A stretch of 64,000 bases of DNA from Linepithema humile (GCF_040581485.1 NC_090131.1:24564532-24628531); one strand, 5' to 3'. Positions 13,069 through 27,293 are shown, counted from the stretch's first letter. The notes: generated by a model from the letters alone, not told the origin. Translations and numbers: made by a program.

Positions 13069-13214
13069 TGCCCTATCTACACCGAAGGATGATCCTGCTT
13101 GTGGCTCATTCGAGCGAGTAATGTAGACGCATTGAAACACATTGAAAATCACACTGAAGGCGAAAGTGATTGGATGAGCTACAAGCAGAATCATCCTTCG
13201 GTGTAGATAGGGCA
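13069..13214. mobile_element. 146-bp MITE with 25-bp inverted ends, TTA duplication
   Basis: The ends are TGCCCTATCTACACCGAAGG and its inverse, with the inverted match running on for about 25 bases. TTA flanks both sides (13066-13068 and 13215-13217). The empty site CTTAGAG is intact in units 1 and 4. A 3-bp TTA duplication suits the PIF/Harbinger group, but the family is an inference. The element has no coding capacity. Confidence 0.8.
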
Positions 13215-13515
13215 TTAGAGAGAATGACGAAATGTCATTTATGATTTGTTAGTTACCTCGGCTTATTAGCTACTTAATCGATCAGATAAATTGACTGATG
13301 AGATTTAGGTCAATTTAGGTTTAAATAAATTATAGATATATTGTACCGCTGCATTTACGGCATATTACTGATCTATGTAACACTTTTGCTTATGCTGCGC
13401 AGATTTAAGCCAGCAAATAACAAAATTATTAGATCAATTGTGATATATATTCGCCGCGAGAATTAATTTTTCCAAGCAAACACGAGACGACTGCATCAGC
13501 TGATAGCACTTTAGA

Positions 13516-13867
13516 CAGGGCCGCGTTTATTTTTTTGGAGGCTCTAGGCGCAACATCATTATGAGGTCTGAAAAGAATAAGTCTATTTTAGTTAATCAAA
13601 TTCATACGCATTTTTTTTTTAAGTTTATTGAAAATAAAAGTCGACATGCATTACATGATGCAAAAAGGCTTAATTTAATAAACAATTACCGCTTACAAAT
13701 TTTTCAGCGGCCTCTAGTTTTTATATTATAAATTTAATATTTAAAAGTAAGTATTTTATTTTACAACTATAACTAGGCTGTTTTTTATATTGTTATTAGT
13801 GAAAAGTAAGATTTCAATATGAGGCTTTAGCTTGCGCTTAATGCGCCTTATAGTAAATGCGGCCGTG
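13516..13867. mobile_element. 352-bp hAT-like MITE with 8-bp target duplication
   Basis: The ends are CAGGGCCGCGTTTA and TAAATGCGGCCGTG, which are imperfect inverted repeats. The 8-bp ACTTTAGA flanks both sides (13508-13515 and 13868-13875) and occurs once at the empty site in unit 1 (near 6190). A CAGGG end plus an 8-bp duplication is typical of hAT elements. No transposase frame is present. Confidence 0.85.
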
Positions 13868-15398
13868 ACTTTAGAAATGACTACCAGCCTGTATCTCGTC
13901 ATTCGGAATCAACATACGCGAGTCTCGCCATTTGTATTTTGTCAGAAAACGGTGTCGATATCGTTTGTTAGTTATTTTTCGCGAACTGTTTGATAACGTT
14001 GTCAACTATTTACTTGTGACGGTGCAGCAAAGAATATAGTAACAATACATCACGAAGAGTCAAGTTTTCCGTCAATGTTGCTATATTACTTGTAATTACT
14101 GAAATCTGAAACAATGTTTTTTCTCTGGGCACTTGATTGTCCTTGATGATTTTATTTTGTTATTAGATAAATTGATTAAAATTTTAGTTATATCACAGTT
14201 ATAGCACAAATAATATTTCTTGTATTAATTTAATTGCATATGGATTGCGGAAAGATACATAATTTACAAGAATATATAAAATTCTTATTTTGAGGGATAG
14301 GTTTGAATATGAGGTTCATGGAGCGTAATGTAATATTGTATTATACATTTAAGATAATATCAAGTCAAGCGCACATAAATAATATTAATTATAATAATAA
14401 TAAAAAAATAGTTATAATAGTTATATTAAGTAAATTTTATGATAAGCGATGACAATGGAATTTAAAATTAGAAATAAGACACTAATCAGCACGGTATAAT
14501 AAAATTCACATCGCTCATTGACGAACGTATAAATATATTTTTTTTCACGTATTTTAGATGCGCAATTATGCGCACAAACTGATAGAACGAAACGTGTATA
14601 TATTTTTTACTAATTGGAATCGATATATTTAATTAAATCGTATTCGCGTTTCCGATTTGCAATTGTGCGCATCTTTTTAATATATTCGTATAGCGTGTTC
14701 GGCAATGTCACAGTTTGAGGAGGATTTGCATTGGGGACGGTCTGAATTTCCTATTATGTTTACGTCAAATCAAAATAATATAATAATTTATCTTTATATG
14801 AATGTAAAGCGATGTGGACATCATCGGGAAATGATTGTCATATCCCGCCACGATGGTGGCAGATATCGGCCTTTTTTGTTATTCATTATCAAAACTCGCG
14901 GCTCGAGGAAGTAAAGGAATTCAATGCACTAAACTTGTGTAGCAGTGAAGATTATGATTTATTGAGTCACTTTAGAACATAAAACGCTATAAAATAAATA
15001 TTTATAGCAATATAAAATACTATGATGCGTTATTGAAAATGCATTCTTTAACTATTTTTTGAAAAATAATCAATGGAATAAAAGAATATGAACAGTTTTT
15101 CTTTACTTTGCTAAATGCTACAGTTTGATCATTATTGTCATTATTATACTGAGAAAAACTAAAATTGTGTAGTAAAATTATAGTCGAGATACTTATTTTT
15201 ATGGGAATTGCTATTACTTCAATTTATTTTATTAAATAATTATAGAAAACCTATAAAAATAAAGTTGACGCTAAAAAGCACTATTATAGTGATATCATTA
15301 CAAAGACTATTATAGTGAAAATATTGTTACTGCAACAATTTTTTTTTTCTTAGTATAAGATATTTATCATAAATCGTCATCACCATATTCTAGAGCTT

Positions 15399-16637
15399 TC
15401 ATATTTTCTGTCTAAGAATCTTTGGTTTGCCAAAAACTCGAAATCTAGATATACCACCATCTGGTTTAATTGTTATTTTCACCCAATTTACGATAGAATT
15501 CTGATCTTTGTCCACAGTAATAGATAGCTCCGTGCCCGGATTTATCTGTAAAATTATTTGAATTATAAAAAGAATATTGCATATGATTATAATTTGCTCA
15601 TACTGACATTTTACAAAAATTTTGTGCATTCGTGAAGTTCCATTGGCACTTATCACTTTCATTAATATGAATAAATTGAAATAGTAGAAGTGATTAATTG
15701 GAAGCGTCAATTGTGTAATACAAATATAAATTATATTGTATAATATGGTAAAAACAGCCAAATACACAACACGTGAAAAATTAATTAAACTTAGCTTACA
15801 TGAACATCCGATATGAGTTTTTCCCATTTGTCGTTTAAATTATCATCAGTTTTTCCAAAACATCCTTGCACTCGTACCATGTATGGAGCATTGCCAGTGA
15901 AAAGTCTTGTATCAATAACAACATGAGTGACTGTGCCTCTGCATCCCAACCTAAATATAGCCCAGGATTCGACCGATATCTAAAATTTTTATGCCAAATT
16001 ATTCAGCGTAAATAATAATTATTTCTTAATGTAAAGAGATATTCTATTAATATTGATGTAAAATACATAATGCACTAGGATATATTTACTTTATGGAATT
16101 TTTAAATAATTGACTGCAATTTCATAATTAGTACTTGATACAGTTTTAAGTACCTCATCGAATGACGTTTCATTAAATTTGTAGTATTTGTAATGTTTTT
16201 CTACAGTATTCCATCCTTCAACAATGCTTGTGGCTTCATTAGGTAGAATAATATTATTAGGATGTCCAATGGAACTGTCACTGAATAATGTACAATGACT
16301 ATTATACAAAGAGGAGATTAAATCAATGTCCCTATTTATTGGTGTAACGGCGGGTATCACCTTTCCGTAAGCGCGAAATCTGGCAATACCTCCGTCTGGG
16401 AAAATATTGAGTCGCAAATGGGTCACGTTGTAATGCGGTAAGACGCAGAAGGACTTTTTACACATAGATGGATAGCCGGAGCTCAGAGTGGATGGTAAAA
16501 TCAAATAGTTCCAATCCTGAAATTTCATTTGACAATCAATGACCTATTGACCATCATCACGAAACGTAACACATTTTTTATATGCAAGACATTTTTGGCG
16601 AAAGGACTATTGTTATAAAACATATAAAAATATGTTG

Positions 16638-16684
<47 letters not shown>

Positions 16685-19546
16685 GCTTAAGTTTTATAAT
16701 TTATGCTCGTTTATATTACTCTTCAATACTTCTGAATACTTCCATTTGAAAAAATAGTAAAATATGTTGGATAATATAAATTTTAGTAATATAGATTTTG
16801 AAATATATAATATTATAATATTGACCTTTGTATTATCGTGCATGGATATGTAGTCTTTCATATTGCAAGATGTGCCTAATTTATTTGTACGATTTGGCTT
16901 ATATTTAATGCCAATTAAACCTGCAATAAATTATATTAACATATAGATTACAATTTGGGATAATTATTAAGTTATTTATAATATTAGTAATATAATAATG
17001 AGATTAATAAGTTAGGATTAACAAGTCGCTACTTATAAGTTATTTCTCACGAACATTCGGATAGCATTTTGCCTTGTACGGAAAATTCTGAAAACTCGTT
17101 GATAAAGCAGGCAGTGTTTATACAAATGGACTGTATAACAGTTGCACCGGGTAATTGGATAATAACAAAATTATGCCGTTCATTTCGCATTTTTTGGGTT
17201 TTCCATCCGTCGACATTGTTGTTGGTTTTGTTACTGAACATCATGTGTTCATTGCATACAGGATCATCATTCTGAAATAAAACAACAATAAACCGTCAGC
17301 AATGATGAATGTATTAATTGTAGATTTTCTACACACATTCTATGCTTTTTAGATTAGTTTTTGATTATGCATATATTTTATTGTTATAATTATTAGAAAA
17401 TTATGATTCAATAGATTTAACAATCTAAATTATAGTGTGTCAAGGCTAAAGAGCTATAACTTGTTGTTCGTGCAACTGTTATTTATTTATTTATTTATTG
17501 CGTTGACTTTGATATCACTGTAGCTTTTCACACTGAAGATGAATCTGAAATCGGAACGTACATAATTTTAATTTGCAAATATAATTTCAACACGTACAAC
17601 CAGCTTTGATTCTTAAATTCTGATACTCTGTAATTTAGATTGTTATAATTATTATATTTATATCATATTTGATATCTTTCATAATATTGAAAGAATATGT
17701 ATGTTTATATATGAAATTTTTGTTATATTTATTACAACTACTTACTTTAAGTAGATTTTCAGCCACGCCGTAAAAATCATCGGTTGCAAATATAATTTTT
17801 GCTCCGTTCTATAATTTTCAATTATTTTATTGAATTCTTATCAGTCGATTAATAAAGTACTTTATCATGTGAGTGGAATAATGTATTAAGTTATTAGAGA
17901 AAATGGTGATAAAAAAGAGAAGAGTTTAAGAAATTATAAAAAAGCAACTGAAAAATGAGTGCTGTTCTCTATTTTAATGCTTAAAAATTTGAAAAACTAG
18001 TGACGAACCAGTATATTTGTACATAGAAGCATGTTTGTTCCAACAACAATACGGTTATATATTTTTTCTTTACTAAGTAATCACACTTTAAAAAAAAATT
18101 ACTTTTTCGGATGTGACTTCTTTTAATTCCAATGAATGATGATAGTCGAACTCTTCAGATTCAGCGTTGCTCTCCGTTTCTGTCTTTATTAAACAACATA
18201 AAACGTTTAAGCATAGATAAGCTTGTAGAATATATAATTGAGTTTTTAACGGCATTTGTATATATATATATATATATAAAATTTTTTTTTTATACTTGCA
18301 AAAGTTTGCAAATTTATAGTACGATTGCATTATATATTGCATTTATATTGTATTGTATCAAAACAATATGTATAATTAGCGATAGAGGAACAGGCAGAAA
18401 TACAACAAGTAGGTGTAATCACGTTTTGAAAAGAACTTACTCTTGAGGATATGGTTGCGCCCGATTCTTCAGAGTTATCCTTCTGTTTGGAATTTTTGCT
18501 CTTTTTTTTCATCTTTATTAAACAACATAAAACAATGTAGATAAGCTTGTCGAATATATAATTAAGTTCTTAATAGAATTAAAAAATTTTTTTTTTATAT
18601 TTAAAAAAATTTGCAAATTTATATCGCGTTATGGCAAATTGAGATGTAGCTATTATTAGCGATATAAGTATAGACAGAGACGCAATAAGTAGGCGTGATC
18701 ATTTTGCAAAGAACTTACTCTTGTACATGTGAATTCGCACGATTCCATTAATTGTTGATTGTTGTGTTCTTCTTTCGATCGATTGTCGCTCATGTTTACC
18801 TTTATTAAGCAACATAAAACAGCGTTTAGGCATAAATAAGCTATATCGAATATATAATTGAGTTTTTAACGGCATTTGTATATATATATAAAACTTTTTT
18901 TTCATACTTGCAAAAGTTGTCAAATTTATAGTACGATTGCAATATATATTGCATTTATATTGTATTGTATCAAAACAATATGTATAATTAGCGATAGAGG
19001 AACAGGCAGAAATACAACAAGTAGGTGTAATCACGTTTTAAAAAGAACTTACTCTTGAGGATATATTTGCGCCCGATTCTTCAGAGTTATCCTTCTGTTT
19101 GGAATTTTTGCTCTTTTTTTTCATCTTTATTAGACAACATAAAACAATGTAGATAAGCTTGTCGAATATATAATTAAGTTCTTAATAGAATTTAAGAAAT
19201 TTTTTTTTATATTTAAAAAAATTTGCAAATTTATATCGCGTTATGGCAAATCGAGATGTAGCTATTATTAGTGATATAAGTATAGACAGAAGCGCAATAA
19301 GTAGGCGTGATCATTTTGCAAAGAACTTACTCTTGTGCATGTGAATTCGCACGATTCCATTAATTGTTGATTGTTGTGTTCTTCTTTCGATCGATTGTGG
19401 CTCATGTTTACCTTTATAAAGCAACATAAAACAGCGTTTAGGCATAAATAAGCTTTATCGAATATGTAATTGAGTTCTTAACGAAATTTTTATATATAAA
19501 ACTTTTTTTTTACTTGCAAGAATTTATTTTACATTATATCAAAATG

Positions 19547-19595
<49 letters not shown>

Positions 19596-19740
19596 AATTA
19601 GCAATAGAGGTATAAATAAAGACTCAATAATTATATAAAATTATGTTTTAAAAAGAAATAACTTTTGCGCATGTGGTTTCGTATAATAATGTTGATTCGT
19701 TAAAGTTGACTTCGTCATTAGATTCAATACTGTTCTTCAT
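15399..19740 (-). CDS. ALLC: Allantoicase, copy 3 (spliced, expanded N-terminal exon array)
   Basis: Exons 5' to 3': 19663-19740 (ATG at 19740), 19331-19411, 19053-19124, 18719-18799, 18441-18512, 18103-18183, 17746-17808, 17055-17271, 16826-16920, 16154-16516, 15800-15979, 15399-15545. It has six tail exons where copies 1, 2, 4 and 5 have four, because a 612-bp block holding one 81-bp and one 72-bp exon is duplicated. Both extra exons are multiples of three and keep the frame. The core signatures RLNIFPDGGIARFRAYG and KPDGGISRFRVFG are intact. A one-base deletion near the stop changes the C-terminus to KPKILRQKI. Donor strength varies, for example GTAAGC at the 180-bp exon. Confidence 0.8.
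16642..16679. repeat. AT microsatellite in allantoicase copy 3
   Basis: A TA run of about 19 units in an intron. Similar runs are at 19549-19590 and 27249-27290, next to the exon array in copies 3 and 4, and are short or absent in the other copies. Confidence 0.9.
18240..19470 (-). repeat. Tandem duplication of a two-exon cassette in copy 3
   Basis: Exons 18441-18512 and 18719-18799 recur at 19053-19124 and 19331-19411, a constant offset of 612, with the introns duplicated as well. The repeat edges fall in the A/T-rich intron part with short TA runs, near 18240 and 18860. Other units have one cassette. Confidence 0.85.
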
Positions 19741-20432
19741 TTTCACCTCTATTGGACAACATAAACCAGCGTTAAAGCTTTGATAAGTATATCGCATAAA
19801 TAATTGAGATATATACTTATATAATTTATTCTATTTAACAATTTACAATAATTTATGCTTTTATGAAACATTTCTAATGATTTCACTGATACGATCATTT
19901 AGAATATAGGGTCGATACATACCGGAATACTTAGAACTTATTTTTTAAAAGAAAACTGGAACTTTGCTCGGAATTATAGAATTTTTATATGTATGTACTA
20001 ATTTCACACACGATCATTTAAATAGAATAGTTTTTTTTAATTAATATGATATGAAGGATAATTCGGAAAATATGTTGCTAACACTTCCAACGGCTTGAAG
20101 AAACTGACCTCTGAAATTTGAGCATCTCGTGATTTGTGTTGTACGATGTTTAGAAGCATGCCTTTATTATTATGGTAAACTGAGGATCGATAATATGAAA
20201 ATTGGAATTTATCTTGTATTGATCGACTGTCGATAATTTTGCATTTATGTATTTAGTCTTTAACATTGTTGGACAAATGAGGACAATAAAAACCAATTTA
20301 TTATACAAAATTACAGAAATACAATGATGTAACATTATTCGTCTTAAAGTAATTAATTACATTGAGTTTGAATTGTATTTAGATACTATCCATATAAAAA
20401 TATATAATTAATATTATTTTCTATATAATCTT

Positions 20433-21140
20433 TCACGGGGCGGTACATTGATTCTTGATAATATTAATTAATTGCTTAACTAGTTCTTTATTCTTTACAT
20501 TGACAAAATCGTCTTTGCTCGTGCCCATCGTGACTTTATTTACATAGGTCACAATTTTTTTTTTCGCCAAGGCGTGAAATTGTTTAGCACCAGGTTCCAT
20601 AATTTTTTGATTGTTATTCTTTGTGATGTCAACTCCAGGCATAATTATCAAATTATTTTACAACAATGCTTTTATCAGCTCTAGTTTTTCCAAAGCAGTA
20701 TTCTTCTGTCTCATTGTTAGAATTTTTTGGAAGCCAAGATTTGCGATGATTTCTATCGATTTAAGACAATTGTTCGTTGGATCGAAAACATGATGAAACG
20801 TCACCGGCAAGGGTCGTGTAGCGGAAACGATTTTTTACATGCGACAAGTCGATTTTGCAATCGGCTATCAACGCGCCAAAGACGAGTCCGTTCACTTCGT
20901 GATGCTTGAGAATCTTCAAATCGTACAACGTAAGAGCGTCAAGCTCTTCGTAACCGTAGACGAAATTGCTGCTGCGAATGCAGATCATAACGTAAAGCGC
21001 AATGGTCGTCAAAGTTTTTATTTGTTGAATCAAACCTGCGCTCCGTATTAAATTACCACTCCGAGAAAATCGTACAAACCTTCAGTCGGCTAGCTGCTTC
21101 TTCGAGCGTTTTGCGCAGATTCTAAGAAGTTGATACAAAG
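20433..21140 (-). pseudogene. CutC-family pseudogene, copy 3
   Basis: A decayed CutC copy broken into 20761-21033 (N-terminal half) and 20433-20651 (C-terminal end, IIMPGVDITKNNNQKIMEPG). It shares the one-base deletion in the IDIVACER region and has further base losses. The start codon is absent. Confidence 0.85.
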
Positions 21141-21431
21141 TGTAGTAAATAGTCAAACGATTGATAGATCGATTAATATTAATTTTTTTACAAGTGCACT
21201 AATGTATTTGCATGTGTATATGTATGTAATTTAATATATAATTGCACTTTTTTAGAGAAACTTTTTTCTGAGAATTAATTAATTTACGTCGTAAAAAGAA
21301 TACTACATATGCTGGCAAATCAGCGCACGATTAAATCTTTCCGATAAATTATCAACCAAAGTAAACAAGAATTATATTTAGAAAAATAATTAAAGACATT
21401 TGCATTTCTGTACGTTAAACAAAGATGCTTA

Positions 21432-21577
21432 TGCCCTATCTACACCGAAGGATGATCCTGCTTGTTGCTCATTCGAGCGAGTAATGTAGACGCATTGAAA
21501 TACATTGAGAATCACACTGAAGGCGAAAGTGATCGGATGAGCTACAAGCAGGATCATCCTTCGGTGTAGATAGAACA
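21432..21577. mobile_element. 146-bp MITE, unit 3 copy
   Basis: Orthologous to 13069-13214: same site, same TTA flanks (21429-21431 and 21578-21580). The right end has drifted (ATAGAACA instead of ATAGGGCA). Confidence 0.8.
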
Positions 21578-21876
21578 TTAGAGAGAATGACGAAATGTCA
21601 TTTATGATTTGTGAGTTACCTCGGCTTATTTGCTACTTGATCGATCAGATAGATTGACTGATGAGATTTAGGTCAATTTAGGTTTAAATAAATTAAAGAT
21701 ATATTGTACCGCTGCATTTACGGCATATTACTGATTTATGTAACACTTTTGCTTATGCTGCGCAGATTTAAGCCAGCAAATAAAAATTATTAGATCAATT
21801 GTGATATAAATACACCGCGAGAATTAATTTTTCCAAGCAAACACGAGACGACTGCATCAGCTGATAGCACTTTAGA

Positions 21877-22227
21877 CAGGGCCGCATTTATATTTTTGGA
21901 GGCTCTAGGCGCAACATCATTATGAGGCCTCAAAAGAACAAATCTATTTCAGTTAATCAAATTCATACGCATTTTTTTTTAAGTTTATTGAAAATAAAAG
22001 TTGACATGCATTACATGATGCAAAAAGGCTTAATTTAATAAACAATTACCGCTAACAAATTTTTTAGCGGCCTCTAGTTTTTATATTATAAATTTAATAT
22101 TTAAAAGTAAGTATTTTATTTTACAACTATAACTAGGTTGTTTTTTATATTGTCATTAGTGAGGAGTAAGATTTCAAAATGAGGCTTCAGCTTGCGCTTT
22201 ATGCGCCTTATAGTAAATGCGGCCGTG
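21877..22227. mobile_element. hAT-like MITE, unit 3 copy
   Basis: Orthologous to 13516-13867, with the same ACTTTAGA flanks (21869-21876 and 22228-22235). The ends are CAGGGCCGCATTTA and TAAATGCGGCCGTG. Confidence 0.85.
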
Positions 22228-23703
22228 ACTTTAGAAATGACTACCAGCCTGTATCTCGTCATTCGGATTCAACATACGCGAGTCTCGCCATTTGTATTTT
22301 GTCAGAAAACGGTGTCGATATCGTTTGTTAGTTATTTTTCGCGAACTGTTTGATAACGTTGTCAACTATTTATTTGTGACGGTGCAGCAAAGAATATAGT
22401 AACAATACATCACGAAGAGTCAAGTTTTCTGTCAATGTTGCTATATCACTTGTAATTACTGAAATCTGAAACAATGTTTTTTCTCTGGGCACTTGATTGT
22501 CCATGCTGATTTTATTTTGTTATTAGATAAATTGATTAAAATCTCAGTTATATCACAGTTATAACACGAATATTATTTCTTGCATTAATTTATACGCATA
22601 TGGATTGCGGAAAGATACGTAATTTACAAGAATATATAAAATTGTTATTTTGGGGGTTGGGTATGAATACGAGGTTCATGGAGCGTAATGTAATATTGTA
22701 TTATACATTTAAGATAATATCAAGTCGAGCGCACATAAATAATATTAATTATAATAGAATTTAAAATTAGAAATAAGACACTTATCAGCAGGTATAATAA
22801 AATTCACATCGCTCATTGACGAACGTATAAATATATTTTTTTTCACGTATTTTAGATGCGCGATTATGCGCACAAACTGATAGAACGAAACGTGTATATT
22901 TTTTTTATTAATTCGAATCGATATATTTAATTAAATTTTATTCGCGTTTCCGATTTACAATCGTGCGCATCTTTTTAATTTATTCGTATAGCGTGTTCGG
23001 CAATATTACAGTTTGAGGAGGATTCGCATTGGGGATGGTCTGAATTTCCTATTATGTTTACGTCAAAACAAAATAATATAATAATTTATCCTTATGAATG
23101 TGAAGCGATGTGGACATCATCGGGAAATGATTGTCATATCCCGCCACAATGGTGGCAAATATCGGCCTTCTTTGTTATTCATCATTAAAACTCGCGGCTC
23201 GAGGAAGTAAAGGAATTTAATGCAATAAACTTGTGTAGCAGTAAAAATTATGATTTATTGAGTCACTTTAGAACATAAAACGCCATAAAATAAATATTTA
23301 TAGCAATATAAAATACTATGATGCGTTATTGAAAATGCATTCTTTTAACTATTTTTTGAAAAATAGTCAATGGAATAAAAGAATATCAACAGTTTTTCTT
23401 TACTTTGCGAAATGCTACAGTTTGATCATTATTGTCATTATTATACTGAGAAAAACTAAAATTGTGTAGTAAAATAATAATAGATCAGATACTTATTTTT
23501 ATAGGAATTGCTATTACTTCAATTTATTTTATTAAATAATTATAGAAAACCTATAAAAATAAAGTTGACGCTAAAAAGCACTATTATAGTGATATTGTTA
23601 CAAAGATTATTATAGTGAAAATATTGTTACAGCAACAATTTTTTTTCTTCTTAGTATAAGATATTTATCATAAATCGTCATCACCTTATTCTAGAGCTTC
23701 CAT

Positions 23704-26700
23704 TTATTTTGTCCAATCAATTTTAGGTTCGCCAAAAACTCGAAATCTAGATATACCACCATCTGGTTTAATTGTTATTTTCACCCAATTTATGATAGAA
23801 TTCTGATCTTTGTCCACAGTAATAAATTGCTCCGTGCCCGGATTTATCTGTAAAATTATTTGAGTTATAAAAAGAATATTGCATATGATTATAATTTGCT
23901 CATACTGACATTCTGCATAAATTTTGTGCATTCGTGAAGTTACATTGGCACTTATCACTTGCATTAATATGAATAAATTGAAATAGTAGAAGTGATTAAT
24001 TAGAAGCGCTAATTGTGTATTACAAATATAAATTATATTGTATAATATAGTAAAAACAGCCAAATACACAAAACGTGAAAAATTAATTAAACTTAGCTCA
24101 CATGAACATCCGATATGAGTTTTTCCCATTTGTCGTTTAAATTATCATCAGTTTTTCCAAAACATCCTTGCACTCGTACCATGTATGGAGCATTGCCAGT
24201 GAAAAGTCTTGTATCGATAACAACATGAGTGACTGTGCCTTTGCATCCCAACCTAAATAAAGCCCAGGATTCGACCAATATCTAAAATTTTTATGCCATA
24301 TTATTGAGCGTAAATAATAATTATTTCTTTATGTAAAGAGATATTCCATTAATATTGATGTAAAATACATATTGCACTAAAAGAAATATTTACTTTATGG
24401 AATTGTTAAATAATTAACTGCAATTTCATAATTAGTACTTGATACAGTTTTTATGTACCTCATCGAATGACGTTTCATTAAATTTGTAGTGTTTGTAATG
24501 TTTTTCTACAGTATTCCATCCTTCAACAATGCTTGTGGCTTCATTAGGTAGAATAATATTATCAGGATGTCCAATGGAACTGTCACTGAATAATGTACAA
24601 TGACTATTATACAAAGAGGAGATTAAATCAATGTCCTTATTTATTTTTGTAATCATGGGCAACACTACTCCGTAAGCGCGTAATCTGGCAATACCTCCGT
24701 CTGGGAAAATATTGAGTCGCAAATGGCTCACTACATCATGCTGTAAAGTGCTGAAGAACTTTTTACACATAGATGGATATCCGGAGCTCAGAGTGAATGG
24801 CGGAATCAAATAGTTCCAATTCTGAAATTGCATTTGACAATCAATGATCTATTGACCATCATCACGAAACAACACATTTTTCATATGCAAGACATTTTTG
24901 GCGAAAGGACTATTGTCATAAAACATATAAAAATATGTTGAAATTATATATATATAATTAAGATTAAGTTTTATAATTTATTTTCGTTTATATTACTCTT
25001 TAATACTTCTGAATACTTCCATTTGAAAAAAAAGTAAAATATGTTGAATAATATAAATTTTAGTAATATAGATTTTGAAATATATAATATTGTAATATTG
25101 ACCTCTGTAGTATTGTGCATGGATATGTAGTCTTTCATATTGCAAGATGTGCCTAATTTATTTGTACGATTTGGCCTATATTTAATGCCAATTAAACCTG
25201 CAATAAATTATATTAACATATAGATTACGAATAGGGATCATTATTAAGTCATTTATAATATTAGTAATATAATAATGAAATTAATAAGTTAGGATTAACA
25301 AGCTGCTAGAAGTTATTTCTCACGAACGTTCGGTTAGCATTTTGCCTTGTACGGAAATTTCTGAAAACTCGTTGATAAAGCAGGCAGTGTTTATGAAAAT
25401 GGAAATTATACGAGTTGCACCGGCCAACTTGATAATAACAAAATTATGCCGTTTATTTCGCATTTTTTGGGTTTTCCATCCGTCGACAATGTTGTTGGTT
25501 TTGTTATTGAACATCATGTGTTCATTGCATACAGGATCATCATTCTGAAATAAAACAACAATAAACCGTCAGCAATGATGAATGTATTAATTGTAGATTT
25601 TCTACACACATTCTATGCTTTTTAGACTAGTTCTCGATTATGTCGAAATATATTTTATTGTTATAATTATTAGAAAATTGTTACTCAGTTGATTTGACAA
25701 TCTAAGTTATAGTATGTCAAGGTTCAAGAGCTAAACTTGTTGTTCGTGCAATTGTTGCTTACTTGTTTATTCATTGTATTGATTTTGATATCACTGTAAC
25801 TTTTCATACTGAACATGAAACAGAAATAAAAACATACATAATTTCAATTTGTAATTATAATTCCAACACGAACAACTAGCTTTGATTCTTAAATTTTGAT
25901 ACTGTGTAAATTAGATTGTTATAATTATTTATATTATTATCATATCTGATATCTTTTACAAGATTGGAATAATACGTATGTTTATATATGAAGTTTTAGT
26001 TATATTTTATACAACTACTTACTTTAAGTAGATTTTCAGCCACGCCGTAAAAATCGTCGGTTGCAAATATAATTTTTGCTGCGTTCTATAATTTTTAATT
26101 ATTTTATTAAATTCTTATCAGTCGATAAAAAAAGTGATTTATCATGGTAATAAAATAATGTATTAAGTTATTGGAGAAAATGGTGATATATATGTATATA
26201 AAAGAAAGAACTTAAAAGTATTGTTTAAAAGCGAGTAGAAAATGAGTTTTGCTTTTTATTTAGATACTTAAAAAATTTGGAAAACTGGTGATATCAATAG
26301 GAGCCAGTATATTTGTACATAGAAGTATGTTTGCTCCAACAATAATACAGTTATTTTTTTTTGTCTACTAAGTAATCACTTTAAAAAGAAATTACTTTTT
26401 CGGATGTGACTTCGGTTAATTCCATTGACTGTCTCCATGGACTGTCGAACTCTTCGGATTTATCGTTGCTCTCCGTTTCTGTCTTTATTAAAGAACATAA
26501 AACGTTTAAGCATAGATAAGCTTGTAGAATATATAATTGAGTTTTTAACGGCATTCGTATATATATATAAAACTTTTTTTTAATACTTGCAAAAGTTTGC
26601 AAATTTATAGTACGATTGCAATATATATTGCATTTATATTGTATTGTATCAAAACAATATGTATAATTAGCGATAGAGGAACAGGCAGAAATACAACAAG

Positions 26701-27245
26701 TAGGTGTAATCACGTTTTAAAAAGAACTTACTCTTGAGGATATATTTGCGCCCGATTCTTCAGAGTTATCCTTCTGTTTGGAATTTTTGCTCTTTTTTTT
26801 CACCTTTATTAGAGGACATAAAACAATGTAGATAAGCTTGTCGAATATATAATTAAGTTCTTAATAGATTTTTTAAAACCTTTTTTATATTTAAAAAAAT
26901 TTGCAATTTTATATCGCGTTATGGCAAATCGAGATGTAGCTATTATTAGCGATATAAGTATAGACAGAGGCGCAATAAGTAGGCGTGATCATTTTGCAAA
27001 GAACTTACTCTTGTACATGTGAATTCGCACGATTCCATTAATTGTTGATTGTTCTGTTTTTTTTTCGATCGATTGTTGCTCATGTTTATCCTTATTAGGC
27101 AACATAAAACAGCGTTTAGGCATAAATAAGCCTTATCGAATATATAATTGAGTTCTTAACGGAATTTTTATATATATAAAACTTGTTTTTGTACTTGCAA
27201 GAATTTATATTACATTATATCAATTTATATATATATATTATATAC

Positions 27246-27293
<48 letters not shown>

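Larger units (their letters stand above)
12779..14739. other. Spacer of unit 2 with two MITE insertions
   Basis: The same spacer as in unit 1 but about 500 bp longer, because two non-autonomous DNA elements have inserted (13069-13214 and 13516-13867). I see no gene in it. Confidence 0.65.
21141..23037. other. Spacer of unit 3 with two MITE insertions
   Basis: The equivalent of 12779-14739, with both MITEs at the same two sites. No gene is seen. Confidence 0.65.
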
